DNA of 64,000 nucleotides from Candidatus Heimdallarchaeota archaeon (lineage in GTDB: Archaea; Asgardarchaeota; Heimdallarchaeia; Hodarchaeales; Hodarchaeaceae), in assembly GCA_020353515.1 (NCBI GenBank), contig CP070695.1, forward strand, positions 2,030,064-2,094,063, written 5' to 3'. Shown here in pieces: positions 56,332 to 64,000 of the stretch. The translations under genes and the position numbers were made by a program. A model generated the notes under the pieces. It worked only from the letters and a program-made list of their open reading frames with translations. It was not told the DNA's origin and did no database searches. Every line of letters starts with the position of its first letter. Position 1 is the stretch's first letter.

Positions 56332-57114
56332 TTGACTCATGTCAAGCAATTATTTGATTTATCAGGAAAAAAAGCATTGGTGACTGGTGGGGCATCTGGA
56401 ATAGGATATACTATGGCCGAGGGATTAGCTGAAGCAGGAGCTGCTGTTGCTATTTGTGGTCGAGGAAGGCATGGTTCATTAGAAGAAGCTTCTTCGAGCC
56501 TTGAAAAAATTGGGTCTGAAATAATAGCGATTAAATGTGATGTGAGTGTTGAAGACGATATTCTAGAACTTGTGAAAACTTTGGATGATCAGAATTTTCC
56601 CATCGATACCCTTGTTAACAATGCAGGAGTCAGCTGGGGACATGACTCGGAAACAATGCCATTAGATCGCTGGAATATGGTTATTGAAACGAACTTAACT
56701 GGTTTATTTGTTGTTACACGAGAGGTAGCTAAAAAATTCATGATTCCTAAAGGGAGTGGATCAATTATCAATATTGCTAGTGTTTCTGGACTAACAGGTG
56801 GTGAGATTGGAATCGCAGCGTATTCAGCCTCAAAAGCTGGTGTTATTGGTATAACAAAACAACTAGCAATTGAATGGGCCTCTCTTGGAATTCGAGTCAA
56901 TGCAATTGCCCCTAGTTGGTTTCCTTCATATATGACTCGTCATTTCACGGGAGAGGACAGTCCTTATCGCGAAGTTTTACTAGCAGATTGTCCCTTTGGA
57001 CGTTTCGGAGAATCCTGGGAGCTAAAAGGACCCATAGTTTTTTTATCTAGTAGAGCAAGTTCGTACATTACTGGTACTGTAATCCCTGTTGATGGAGGAT
57101 ACTTGGCAAAATGA
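56332..57114 (+). CDS. SDR-family dehydrogenase (first of pair)
   Basis: A 260-residue short-chain dehydrogenase. It has cofactor motif TGGASGIG near residues 17-24, NNAG near 95, and catalytic Ser and YSASK. GRGRHGSL after the second strand suggests an NADP-type basic pocket. The start is TTG 56332 with GGTG six bases upstream, matching its neighbour in length. It overlaps the next SDR by four bases (ATGA). In this operon it probably reduces an oxo-acyl or 2-oxo acid ahead of the dehydratase. Confidence 0.88.
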   Translation: MTHVKQLFDLSGKKALVTGGASGIGYTMAEGLAEAGAAVAICGRGRHGSLEEASSSLEKIGSEIIAIKCDVSVEDDILELVKTLDDQNFPIDTLVNNAGVSWGHDSETMPLDRWNMVIETNLTGLFVVTREVAKKFMIPKGSGSIINIASVSGLTGGEIGIAAYSASKAGVIGITKQLAIEWASLGIRVNAIAPSWFPSYMTRHFTGEDSPYREVLLADCPFGRFGESWELKGPIVFLSSRASSYITGTVIPVDGGYLAK

Positions 57115-57914
57115 ATTCTAAAAATGTTTTAGATTTATTCAAATTAACAGGAAGAGTGGCACTTGTGACTGGGGGCGCCAAAGGGGTGGGAACAGTAATA
57201 AATGAAGGTCTTCTGGAAGCTGGGGTTACTACATTGATATTTTGTGGTCGAGGAAGACATGGTTCATTAGATGATGAACGAAATCGCTTATCTGAATCAT
57301 TTCCATCAACAAATATTCATGCTTACCAGTGTGATATATCAGATGAATCACAGGTTAAATCCATGATACAGAACATAAAAAAGGAGGTGGGAGGAGTTGA
57401 TATTTTGATTAATAATGCTGGAGTCACTTGGAATGCTCCAACAGTAGATCAGACATTAGCAACTTGGCATCGAGTTTTAGATATCAATCTTACAGGATTA
57501 TTTCTCATTACTCGAGAAGTTGCAAATGAACTCATGATTCCAAAGAGTGGAGGAACGATTATCAATATCAGTAGTATCTTAGCTTTTCAAGGAATAGCGG
57601 TTGGCAGCCAGATTGGATATACTGCTTCCAAGGCTGGTGTTTTGGGGTTAACACGACATCTGGCGATCGAATGGAGTAAATGGAATATTCGTGTGAATGC
57701 AATCGCACCCTCATTTATCGAAGGAGATACAATGGCTAAAGTATTCACTAGTGAGGATAGTCCTATGAGAGAGACCCTCCTTGAATCGGTTCCATTGAAA
57801 CACTTTAATCATCCAAATGATATAAAATCCGCTACATGTTTCTTAGCTTCTGATGCTTCATCAAATATAACAGGTCAATATCTCGTTTTAGATGGTGGTT
57901 TATCAGTAAAATAG
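57111..57914 (+). CDS. SDR-family dehydrogenase (second of pair)
   Basis: A 267-residue paralogue of the preceding enzyme: TGGAKGVG near residue 21, GRGRHGSLDDE, NNAG, and YTASK with upstream Ser. FTSEDSPMRETLLESVP matches FTGEDSPYREVLLADCP in the other copy, so the two diverged from one gene. They may form a heteromer or use related substrates. The operon continues 14 bases later with dehydratase subunits. Confidence 0.9.
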   Translation: MNSKNVLDLFKLTGRVALVTGGAKGVGTVINEGLLEAGVTTLIFCGRGRHGSLDDERNRLSESFPSTNIHAYQCDISDESQVKSMIQNIKKEVGGVDILINNAGVTWNAPTVDQTLATWHRVLDINLTGLFLITREVANELMIPKSGGTIINISSILAFQGIAVGSQIGYTASKAGVLGLTRHLAIEWSKWNIRVNAIAPSFIEGDTMAKVFTSEDSPMRETLLESVPLKHFNHPNDIKSATCFLASDASSNITGQYLVLDGGLSVK

Positions 57915-57928
57915 ATAGGTGATCTAGA

Positions 57929-59113
57929 ATAACGGAAATAAATAAAATTAAGGGCCTTGATCAAACAGTTAAAGCTGGTAAAGTAGCGCAAAATGAAAAG
58001 AACCTCCTTCTTGATCATTCTCCAGATTATTTTCTTGAGAATTATACTGAATCATTAAAGGTCATCCAACAACAGGGAAAACCCCTATTAGGGTACTTTA
58101 CCAACCGTATTCCAGTTGAAATACTGCATGCATTGAATACTTACCCAATTCGTATGTTATCAATAGGGTCATCTACTCAAGGGGCTTCTGAACGATATAT
58201 TCAATCCTTTGGATGCTCTTGGTTACGTCATATTATGGATATTGGGATTGCTAAAGGTTATCAGGCCTTAGATGGAGTCATCTTTTCTGCAGGCACTTGT
58301 GATTCTCTTCAAAATGTTTCCGACATCTGGAGAAAGGTCTTTTCTGAACAATGGGCATATAATCTAACCTTTCCAGTATTGACAGATACTAAAGCTGCAG
58401 TAGAATATCTGCAAAATGAATTTGAGACTTTGGTGCAAAAAATATCAGAAAAATTCCCTGACAATCCTCATGGTTTTACAATTACTGATAGTATAAAATT
58501 ATATAACAGGAAAAGGATTAATCTTCAGAAGCTACTGAGTCTTGTTTCAGAACGAAGATTTAGATACAGTGATTTCTTTAAATTGGCACTCCTTGGGGAT
58601 ATCCTTCCAATTGAGACAATTAATCCATATTTAAGTATAAAAATCGAGCAGGTTGAATCATCTTCTCAACTCACCATACCTGATTCCCCCCGTCTTCTTT
58701 TATCTGGAGGGATGTTTGATAGCTTCCGCTTATTTGAGGAAATTCCTGAGTTTGACCAAATTGTAACTGATGATTTGTCTTTCGGGGCGAGAAATTTTAA
58801 GTTCTCTATACCCCAAAGTGGATTCTTACAAGGTTATGCTCAAGCCTATCTGGAACGAATTCCCGATCCTACTGCGTTTGATATGGAAAAACGTTGGAAA
58901 GGCCTTGAAGAAGCCATTCGTCATCATAACATTGAGGGTGTGATCCTATTAGGAATGAAATTTTGTGATCCCGATTCTTTCGAATTTGTCTCTATCCAGA
59001 ATAATCTTAAGGATCTCGACATTCCTTATCTTACTTTAGAAACATCCCCTGATTTATCAAACATTCAACAGATACAAACACGACTTTCTGCATATATCGA
59101 GATGTTATCCTGA
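57929..59113 (+). CDS. 2-hydroxyacyl-CoA dehydratase-type subunit with apparent ATA start
   Basis: A protein of about 394 residues related to HgdA/HgdB and benzoyl-CoA reductase subunits, which bind 4Fe-4S clusters and remove water from 2-hydroxyacyl-CoA by a radical route. GYFTNRIPVEILHAL near residue 57 is the family N-terminal motif, and Cys occurs in FGCSW, AGTCDSL and KFCDPD. The first conventional start (TTG 58133) lies after this motif. ATA 57929 sits five bases after AGGTGAT and directly follows the only in-frame stop. No ATG, GTG or TTG lies in between. The activator ATPase is not nearby. Confidence 0.75.
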   Translation: MTEINKIKGLDQTVKAGKVAQNEKNLLLDHSPDYFLENYTESLKVIQQQGKPLLGYFTNRIPVEILHALNTYPIRMLSIGSSTQGASERYIQSFGCSWLRHIMDIGIAKGYQALDGVIFSAGTCDSLQNVSDIWRKVFSEQWAYNLTFPVLTDTKAAVEYLQNEFETLVQKISEKFPDNPHGFTITDSIKLYNRKRINLQKLLSLVSERRFRYSDFFKLALLGDILPIETINPYLSIKIEQVESSSQLTIPDSPRLLLSGGMFDSFRLFEEIPEFDQIVTDDLSFGARNFKFSIPQSGFLQGYAQAYLERIPDPTAFDMEKRWKGLEEAIRHHNIEGVILLGMKFCDPDSFEFVSIQNNLKDLDIPYLTLETSPDLSNIQQIQTRLSAYIEMLS

Positions 59114-59128
59114 GAGGTGAAGATCATA

Positions 59129-60388
59129 ATGTCTAGCAAAGACTCTGAACGGGTATATCGGCGACTTGAGAGTACTCAAAGTATTAAGAATTCCCAGGCC
59201 ATGTATTATTTTCAGAGTAAAAATCCCTACATATATGATGAAGGGAAAAAGATTGCTTGGGTAACATCAGGCGCACCTGTAGAATTTCTAATTGCCATGG
59301 ATATCATTCCTCTCTATCCTGAACAATATGGAGCCATAGCAGGCGCAGCCAAAGACTCTACCAGATTATGTCAAGTGGCAGAGAACCATGGATATAATAC
59401 AGATCTTTGTGCTTACGCGCGAACTTCGTTTGGTAGTATATTTGCTCCTGATCCTCCCACTCCCATGCATGAAATTGATGGTACTGGAGGATTAGCACGG
59501 CCAGACATGTTGATTGCAGGCAACAATATCTGTGGGACTGTTTTGAAATGGTATCAGGATTTATCACGCTTCTTCAAGATTCCATTATTCTTATTCGATA
59601 CCCCCCCTTTGACTGGGAATCGTCTACCAAAATATTATTTGGATTATGTAACAGTCCAATTGCAAAAGTATGTTGAGTTTCTAGAAATCCAAATGGAGAG
59701 GAAAGTAGACGAGGATGAGATGATTGAAACTATGCAAAATTCTCTTCAGGCTATAGATTTATGGACCCAAATTCTAGAACTTTGCAAAAATAAGCCAAGT
59801 CCATTGAACTGTGCAGATCGATTCTTATTAATGGCTCCCGTAGTAGCACAGCGGGGAACTACTGAAACTGTCTCAGTATATGAGGAGGTTTTATCAGAAG
59901 TTAAACAGCGAGTTGACGCGGGTCTTGGAGCAATCACAGTCCCCGAAAAATATCGGTTATTGTTTGATAATATACCAATATGGTTTAATCTCTATGAATT
60001 CTTTAATTCATTTGCTGCAAAAGGAGTAGTTTTCCCAGTTGATACTTACACACAAGCTTGGTCCCAACAGGGAAGAATAATTGAATCTGGGGATTTAATA
60101 CGGGATGCTGCTATAATGTACTCAAATATTTACCTGAATAAGACTCTACAGCATAAAATAGACCTGATTAGCAACCTTGCCACTGACTACGAATGTGATG
60201 GGATCCTATACCATTCTATGAGAAGTTGCAAGCGATATAGTTTAGGACAACCGATTACTCGACGAGAAGTGACTGAAAAGACTGGTAAACCAGGTATCAT
60301 TGTAGAGGGAGATATGTGTGATAATAGAAATTTTAGCGAAGAACAAGCTTGGACAAGAATTGAAGCCCTATTAGAATTAATCGGTTGA
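59129..60388 (+). CDS. 2-hydroxyacyl-CoA dehydratase-type subunit
   Basis: A 419-residue partner of the preceding subunit. AWVTSGAPVEFLIAMDIIP near residue 40 corresponds to the family N-terminal motif. Cys residues in RLCQVAE, DLCAYAR, NNICGTV, RSCKRYS and GDMCDNR include the likely cluster ligands. ATG 59129 follows AGGTGA by nine bases and starts 15 bases after the previous stop. Together the two would form the dehydratase core; substrate unknown. Confidence 0.85.
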   Translation: MSSKDSERVYRRLESTQSIKNSQAMYYFQSKNPYIYDEGKKIAWVTSGAPVEFLIAMDIIPLYPEQYGAIAGAAKDSTRLCQVAENHGYNTDLCAYARTSFGSIFAPDPPTPMHEIDGTGGLARPDMLIAGNNICGTVLKWYQDLSRFFKIPLFLFDTPPLTGNRLPKYYLDYVTVQLQKYVEFLEIQMERKVDEDEMIETMQNSLQAIDLWTQILELCKNKPSPLNCADRFLLMAPVVAQRGTTETVSVYEEVLSEVKQRVDAGLGAITVPEKYRLLFDNIPIWFNLYEFFNSFAAKGVVFPVDTYTQAWSQQGRIIESGDLIRDAAIMYSNIYLNKTLQHKIDLISNLATDYECDGILYHSMRSCKRYSLGQPITRREVTEKTGKPGIIVEGDMCDNRNFSEEQAWTRIEALLELIG

Positions 60389-60410
60389 GACATACAAAGA
60401 GAGAGAGATT

Positions 60411-60977
60411 TCAAGTTTTATACTTGTTATATAAGGTCAATCCTAATTTATGGAATGCCGCGTTTACATTTACACCAGTTTTAGCTGAAGTTTCAAAATA
60501 GTTGATATCATCATTAATATTATCTAAACTTGTGATTAACTCTCCCGAAATATATTTTCTCGCTTCTTCACTGTTGATTTTATCCTTAGTTTCGTTTTGT
60601 AAATCGGATTTATTACCAAGCACAATAACCAAAATATCTGATGATCCTGAATGCTTACTGAGTTCATTCAGCCACTTATCTAGGCTAAATAAGGTATCGG
60701 GTCGAGTAATATCGTAAACTAAGAGAGCTCCAACAGTGTGTTTATAGTAGAGTGTTCTAACAGAACGGAAGGTTGGTTGACCTGCAAGATCCCAGATCTG
60801 AAATCTAATCTTCTTGGATCTAGCACCATGGTTTAATATGACTTGTTTTGAGACAAAATCAGTCCCAATTGTTGGTACATAATCTGTGTCGAATCCTCGT
60901 CCTAAATATCTATTTCTTAATGATGTTTTTCCTACTCCTCCATCTCCACATAAGGATATTTTAACCAGTAATGCCAC
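60411..60977 (-). CDS. Rab/Ras-like small GTPase (tandem copy 1)
   Basis: A 188-residue GTPase with GDGGVGKTS near 10-18, switch I VPTIGTDF, G3 WDLAGQPTF, G4 GNKSD and G5 TSAKTG. All key residues including catalytic Gln are kept. There is no C-terminal Cys (ends YNKYKT). GTG 60977 has AAAGGAGT upstream. It is close to the gene directly upstream (21-base gap), the result of a tandem duplication. Confidence 0.92.
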   Translation of the reverse strand: MALLVKISLCGDGGVGKTSLRNRYLGRGFDTDYVPTIGTDFVSKQVILNHGARSKKIRFQIWDLAGQPTFRSVRTLYYKHTVGALLVYDITRPDTLFSLDKWLNELSKHSGSSDILVIVLGNKSDLQNETKDKINSEEARKYISGELITSLDNINDDINYFETSAKTGVNVNAAFHKLGLTLYNKYKT

Positions 60978-60998
60978 TATTTTGTCAAACTCCTTTCA

Positions 60999-61565
60999 TT
61001 AAGAATAATATTTGCTGTAACTTCTTAATCCTAATTCCGTGAAAGCTTTATCAACATTTACACCTGTTTTTGCGGAAGTTTCAAGAAATTGAATCTTGTT
61101 GTCAATATTCTTAAATTTGTTTGTTAATTTATCGTTTATGAATTCTTGCGCTTCTTTTTCATTAATGTTATGAGTACCGACGTCTCGTAAATCTAATTTA
61201 TTGCCAAGAACGATGATTACCATACCTGTTGAACCAGAATGTTGATTGAGTTCATCTAACCAGCGTTGTAAATTGTATAAGGTCTGTGGACTAGTGATAT
61301 CAAATATGAGGAGGGAACCTACTGCATGTTTGAAATAAAGCGTCCTTACTTCACTGAAAGTTGGTTGGCTCGCAAGATCCCAGATCTGGAATCGAATCTC
61401 TTTAGATTCAGAACCCACTTTTATTGCAGTTTTTTTTGTTACAAAATCTGAACCAAGGGTTGGTAAGTATTCACTCTGGAAACCCCTTCCTAAATACCTA
61501 CTTCGTAAGGAAGTTTTCCCCACCTTCCCGTCTCCACATAAACAGATTTTTGTTATTAATGCCAC
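60999..61565 (-). CDS. Rab/Ras-like small GTPase with changed G3 (tandem copy 2)
   Basis: A 188-residue paralogue of the downstream gene. G1 GDGKVGKTS has Lys where Ras has Gly13, and G3 reads WDLASQPTF, so the invariant Gly of DxxG, which contacts the gamma-phosphate, is Ser. G4 is GNKLD and G5 TSAKTG. Nucleotide binding should persist, but switching or hydrolysis may differ. No C-terminal Cys. Start is GTG 61565. Confidence 0.9.
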   Translation of the reverse strand: MALITKICLCGDGKVGKTSLRSRYLGRGFQSEYLPTLGSDFVTKKTAIKVGSESKEIRFQIWDLASQPTFSEVRTLYFKHAVGSLLIFDITSPQTLYNLQRWLDELNQHSGSTGMVIIVLGNKLDLRDVGTHNINEKEAQEFINDKLTNKFKNIDNKIQFLETSAKTGVNVDKAFTELGLRSYSKYYS

Positions 61566-61662
61566 TACTTAACAAACACCCAATATATTTTACCTATATT
61601 TTAAGCACAACAAATAATTACATCTCTTGGTATAAAATTATATTTCTTTAATGATATTGTAA

Positions 61663-61962
61663 TCTAGGTTAGAAAATGCCTGTAAACATAACCCTGGAGA
61701 TATGCCAGTTGTATTATTAATAAAGTGGCAGATAAAAGGATTACACATAACGGTACAAGATTATGGAGAAGGCCTACCTGCTGAAATAATTGCTAAAGTC
61801 TATAGCCCTTTTACCTCTAGAGTTACAAGTTATAGCGCAGGAGGTCTTGGTTTAGGATTGACGATAACTAAAAGTATTATTGATCAACATGGCGGGGAGA
61901 TTATTATCGAAGCAGCAAAGAATGAGGGTACAAAAGTCAGGATATTTATTCCACCAGTTTAA
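61663..61962 (+). pseudogene. histidine kinase remnant (HATPase domain only)
   Basis: The frame reads LENACKHNPGD (N box), DYGEGLP (G1), YSPFTSR (F box) and GGLGLGLTITKSII with HGGEI (G2), that is the C-terminal half of a sensor kinase ATPase domain. An in-frame TAA lies at 61660, right before the N box. Reading the upstream bases in another frame gives YCNL, so a frameshift has separated NL from LENA. No dimerisation or sensor part remains. ATG 61702 could give 86 residues, unlikely to function. Confidence 0.75.
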
Positions 61963-61970
61963 TATCATTT

Positions 61971-64000
61971 TTAGAGATTAAATTGAGGGATGATAATTTT
62001 CACATCAGGAGAACAACCAATCCAAAGAGCTTCGTAAATTTGCTCTGGAGGAATTTTAAGAAGTTTAGCTAAGATACTCCAGGCATCATTATATAAAAGC
62101 ATTCTTGATTCTGATAATAATCCTTTGTCTGCAGCTTCGTTAAATAGCTTTTCAGGATGGTGTGCTGCACGTTCGGGGAACCTGTGAGCAACAACTAGAC
62201 ATTTAAGCGAATTAAGTCCAGCTCGAGAGATAGGAATATCAATCCGTCCTCTCTTTAATCCTTCATCAAACATTTTCAATTTAAAAGTATCTATAACGAA
62301 TGGTTTCAGTAAAGGGAGAGGAAAATATTTATTGAGAATTGATTCAACCTGGGGGCCATAAAATCTCTTATCAACAATTCCAAGATCTTGGATCGAGATA
62401 TTTTTTTCGAGATCCTGAATCGCACGAGAAAATATCTTTTTTGTGAATCTAGATGGTTTTTCTCTAAGAAACACAAATATTCTGAATGTTGGTGTTGCTG
62501 CAATTAAAACTTGGACTTGGTGTTGTTCAATTACACTCATACGAATTATTCCATTCTCTGTTTCCGAAACCTCTTCATCTTGTTGTACTTGCTCCATAAA
62601 ATCTGCTTGAAATGACTGGAGAAACGTATCAATACTTACTGACAGGCCACTCAATGTATCATTTAATGTTTCACCTTTCTGGTACAAGACATTGGTTATA
62701 TTATAAATAGGAACGCCAACTTCTGTGCTTACTAGAATTGTATATACATTAGAAATTATCAATAATCTATCTTCAAACTCTCTCAATCTTTTGAATTTTA
62801 CACTTCTTTTTCTTTGAATGGAACGTACAGGTAGAAGTATACCGATAAGAATAATTATTGTGACAAGTACAATTAAGAATATTTGTGGTAGATTAAGCTC
62901 TGGCTGAAGTAGTTTAACAAGACGTTCTTCATGATCATGTGTATCAATCGAAGAATTTTTCATTCTTGAATTACCTAATCCATCCGTTGCATTTACATAA
63001 CATGAGAAGTGAACATCTGGATCGAAATCATATGCAATAGTGACCCAGTACCACCAAATCACACCTGAGTTGTTAAGGTAAATCATTGGGATTTGGAAAT
63101 TCTCACTAATTTCAGAACCTGCTCCCATCCTAGAAATTGTAGAAGAATTAGTGATTGAATAATGGAGAATAGCTCCTACTATTCCAGAATATTCCTCAAG
63201 TTTTGCATAAATTATCAAATTTTCTGGATTTTGTTCATTATCCTTCTCCAAAAGTATCTCAAGTACTCTTGGAGGAGCTTTGTCTTCTGCTGTAAAATTG
63301 AACTTGAAGTAATTGAAAATTCGAAAAGTTTTTCCTCCAGTGTTAAATTGCGAAAAGGTATAAATTCTTACAGATATACTTTCGTTCATCCAATCTAATA
63401 AATCTATTGTTAAATTCCAATGATTTGAATTGAGGTGAGTACCATTCAATAGAATAAAACTACTATTTGGGAAAGTAATCTCAAACTTAACCATAATGGA
63501 ATCATGGAAGCTAATATCTGTAATTTCTGCAGTGAGATTATAACGGACATCCATTGATATATCTGGTTGAAATTTATAACTTTCAATTAATGGACGACTT
63601 ATAATGCTAATCATGCTCAAATTCTTTGGTAAACCAGTTACTATCCCATCAAAAGGTATGAATCTCGCATACCATACTTCTCCAACTCTAGTATTATATT
63701 TCTGTATAAAGGTTTGATTTTCAAAGTCTCTCATTTCGACCCAAGAACCATTTAGCAGTTGTTTAAACCATTGGATTAGAGTATGGTCAGGATCCATATC
63801 ATTATCAGAGAAAGTATAAGTGATGTTTATATGCTCATCAACAACGTAGAATTCGTTCATTCTAGTATTTGGTGTTACATTGGCCAAACTTTCATCGAAA
63901 TAATAAATCAGATTCAATATCAGAGGTGGTGAATTAATTATCTTCAATGTAGATGAGTTAACAAAACGCGACCATTGAGTTCCGTCAGTATTGCGTATAA
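61971..64000 (-). CDS. outer-domain / TM / longin-like membrane protein, cut at right edge
   Basis: At least 676 residues; the frame stays open to the window end, so the N terminus lies beyond 64000. The N-terminal part has repeated strand-rich units with NTDGTQWS-type turns and many N-x-S/T sites, probably Ig-like domains outside the cell. One TM helix (LPQIFLIVLVTIIILIGILL) follows. Inside come a longin/roadblock-like module (YTILVSTEVGVPIYN, a helix LSGLSVSIDTFLQSF, then VQVLIAATPTFRIFVFL) and a helical end. A transmembrane sensor is the likely role. It is close to the GTPase pair. Confidence 0.75.
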   Translation of the reverse strand, partial: IRNTDGTQWSRFVNSSTLKIINSPPLILNLIYYFDESLANVTPNTRMNEFYVVDEHINITYTFSDNDMDPDHTLIQWFKQLLNGSWVEMRDFENQTFIQKYNTRVGEVWYARFIPFDGIVTGLPKNLSMISIISRPLIESYKFQPDISMDVRYNLTAEITDISFHDSIMVKFEITFPNSSFILLNGTHLNSNHWNLTIDLLDWMNESISVRIYTFSQFNTGGKTFRIFNYFKFNFTAEDKAPPRVLEILLEKDNEQNPENLIIYAKLEEYSGIVGAILHYSITNSSTISRMGAGSEISENFQIPMIYLNNSGVIWWYWVTIAYDFDPDVHFSCYVNATDGLGNSRMKNSSIDTHDHEERLVKLLQPELNLPQIFLIVLVTIIILIGILLPVRSIQRKRSVKFKRLREFEDRLLIISNVYTILVSTEVGVPIYNITNVLYQKGETLNDTLSGLSVSIDTFLQSFQADFMEQVQQDEEVSETENGIIRMSVIEQHQVQVLIAATPTFRIFVFLREKPSRFTKKIFSRAIQDLEKNISIQDLGIVDKRFYGPQVESILNKYFPLPLLKPFVIDTFKLKMFDEGLKRGRIDIPISRAGLNSLKCLVVAHRFPERAAHHPEKLFNEAADKGLLSESRMLLYNDAWSILAKLLKIPPEQIYEALWIGCSPDVKIIIPQFNL

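Noticed and set aside
1..64000. tRNA, rRNA, CRISPR and IS elements
   Set aside because: Reading the gaps showed no T-loop-like signatures, repeat-spacer series or transposase genes; a covariance-model scan would be needed to exclude divergent or intron-bearing tRNAs.

Overview
The window looks like part of an Asgard archaeal chromosome (Promethearchaeota). It is AT-rich and gene-dense. Starts are a mix of ATG, GTG and TTG, many with Shine-Dalgarno (SD) sites of the GGAG or GGTGA type. The lineage call rests on three Rab/Ras-like small GTPases, one Sar1/Arf-like GTPase fused to a longin-like domain, several other proteins with longin/roadblock-like modules, and typical archaeal families (Lrp, RHH and PadR regulators, LLM flavin enzymes, PPOX split barrels, Zn-ribbon membrane proteins). 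I cannot resolve the order within Asgard. I saw no rRNA, tRNA, CRISPR array, insertion sequence or replication origin.

1-9.6 kb is mostly metabolic: ribose-5-phosphate isomerase, a DUF362 protein, a PHP phosphatase, a CDF metal exporter, a D-cysteine desulfhydrase-like enzyme, an LLM oxidoreductase paired with a 7-TM protein ending in a longin-like domain, an aldo/keto reductase and a nucleoside phosphorylase. 9.6-24.3 kb holds a MacB/LolD-type ABC exporter, a 7-TM protein, an RHH regulator, a flavodoxin, an Fpg/Nei glycosylase lacking the usual catalytic proline, two related membrane proteins, a tandem pair of Zn-ribbon/TM/beta-helix surface proteins, a QueG-like protein and an ABC-2 exporter. 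24.4-30.1 kb, all on the plus strand, has an M19 dipeptidase, two MFS carriers and a lone OppC-like permease, possibly a peptide-use locus.

30-41.3 kb contains an aldo/keto reductase, an M48 protease, two adjacent flavin split-barrel proteins (one on a membrane domain) and a five-gene operon: PadR, HAAS-RDD membrane protein, large FtsX permease, and two ATPases. The second ATPase has an unexplained N-terminal region of about 380 residues. 41.5-46.8 kb holds the Sar1-like GTPase with a Zn-ribbon partner and small membrane proteins, a second QueG-like protein, a DUF169 gene broken by three in-frame stops, and an Lrp regulator divergent from an aminotransferase and EamA carrier (47-49.3 kb). 49.4-56.2 kb carries a Rab-like GTPase followed by a two-repeat protein, a DUF3160 protein, a membrane-tethered winged helix protein, a membrane protein without a normal start codon, and a tandem longin-like protein.

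56.3-60.4 kb is a tight operon of two SDR dehydrogenases and two 2-hydroxyacyl-CoA dehydratase-type subunits, the first of which seems to start at ATA behind a good SD. Two tandem Rab-like GTPases follow on the other strand, one with a changed G3 motif, then a decayed histidine kinase remnant and a membrane protein cut by the right edge. The recurring theme is small GTPases and longin-like sensor domains, including one fusion of the two.
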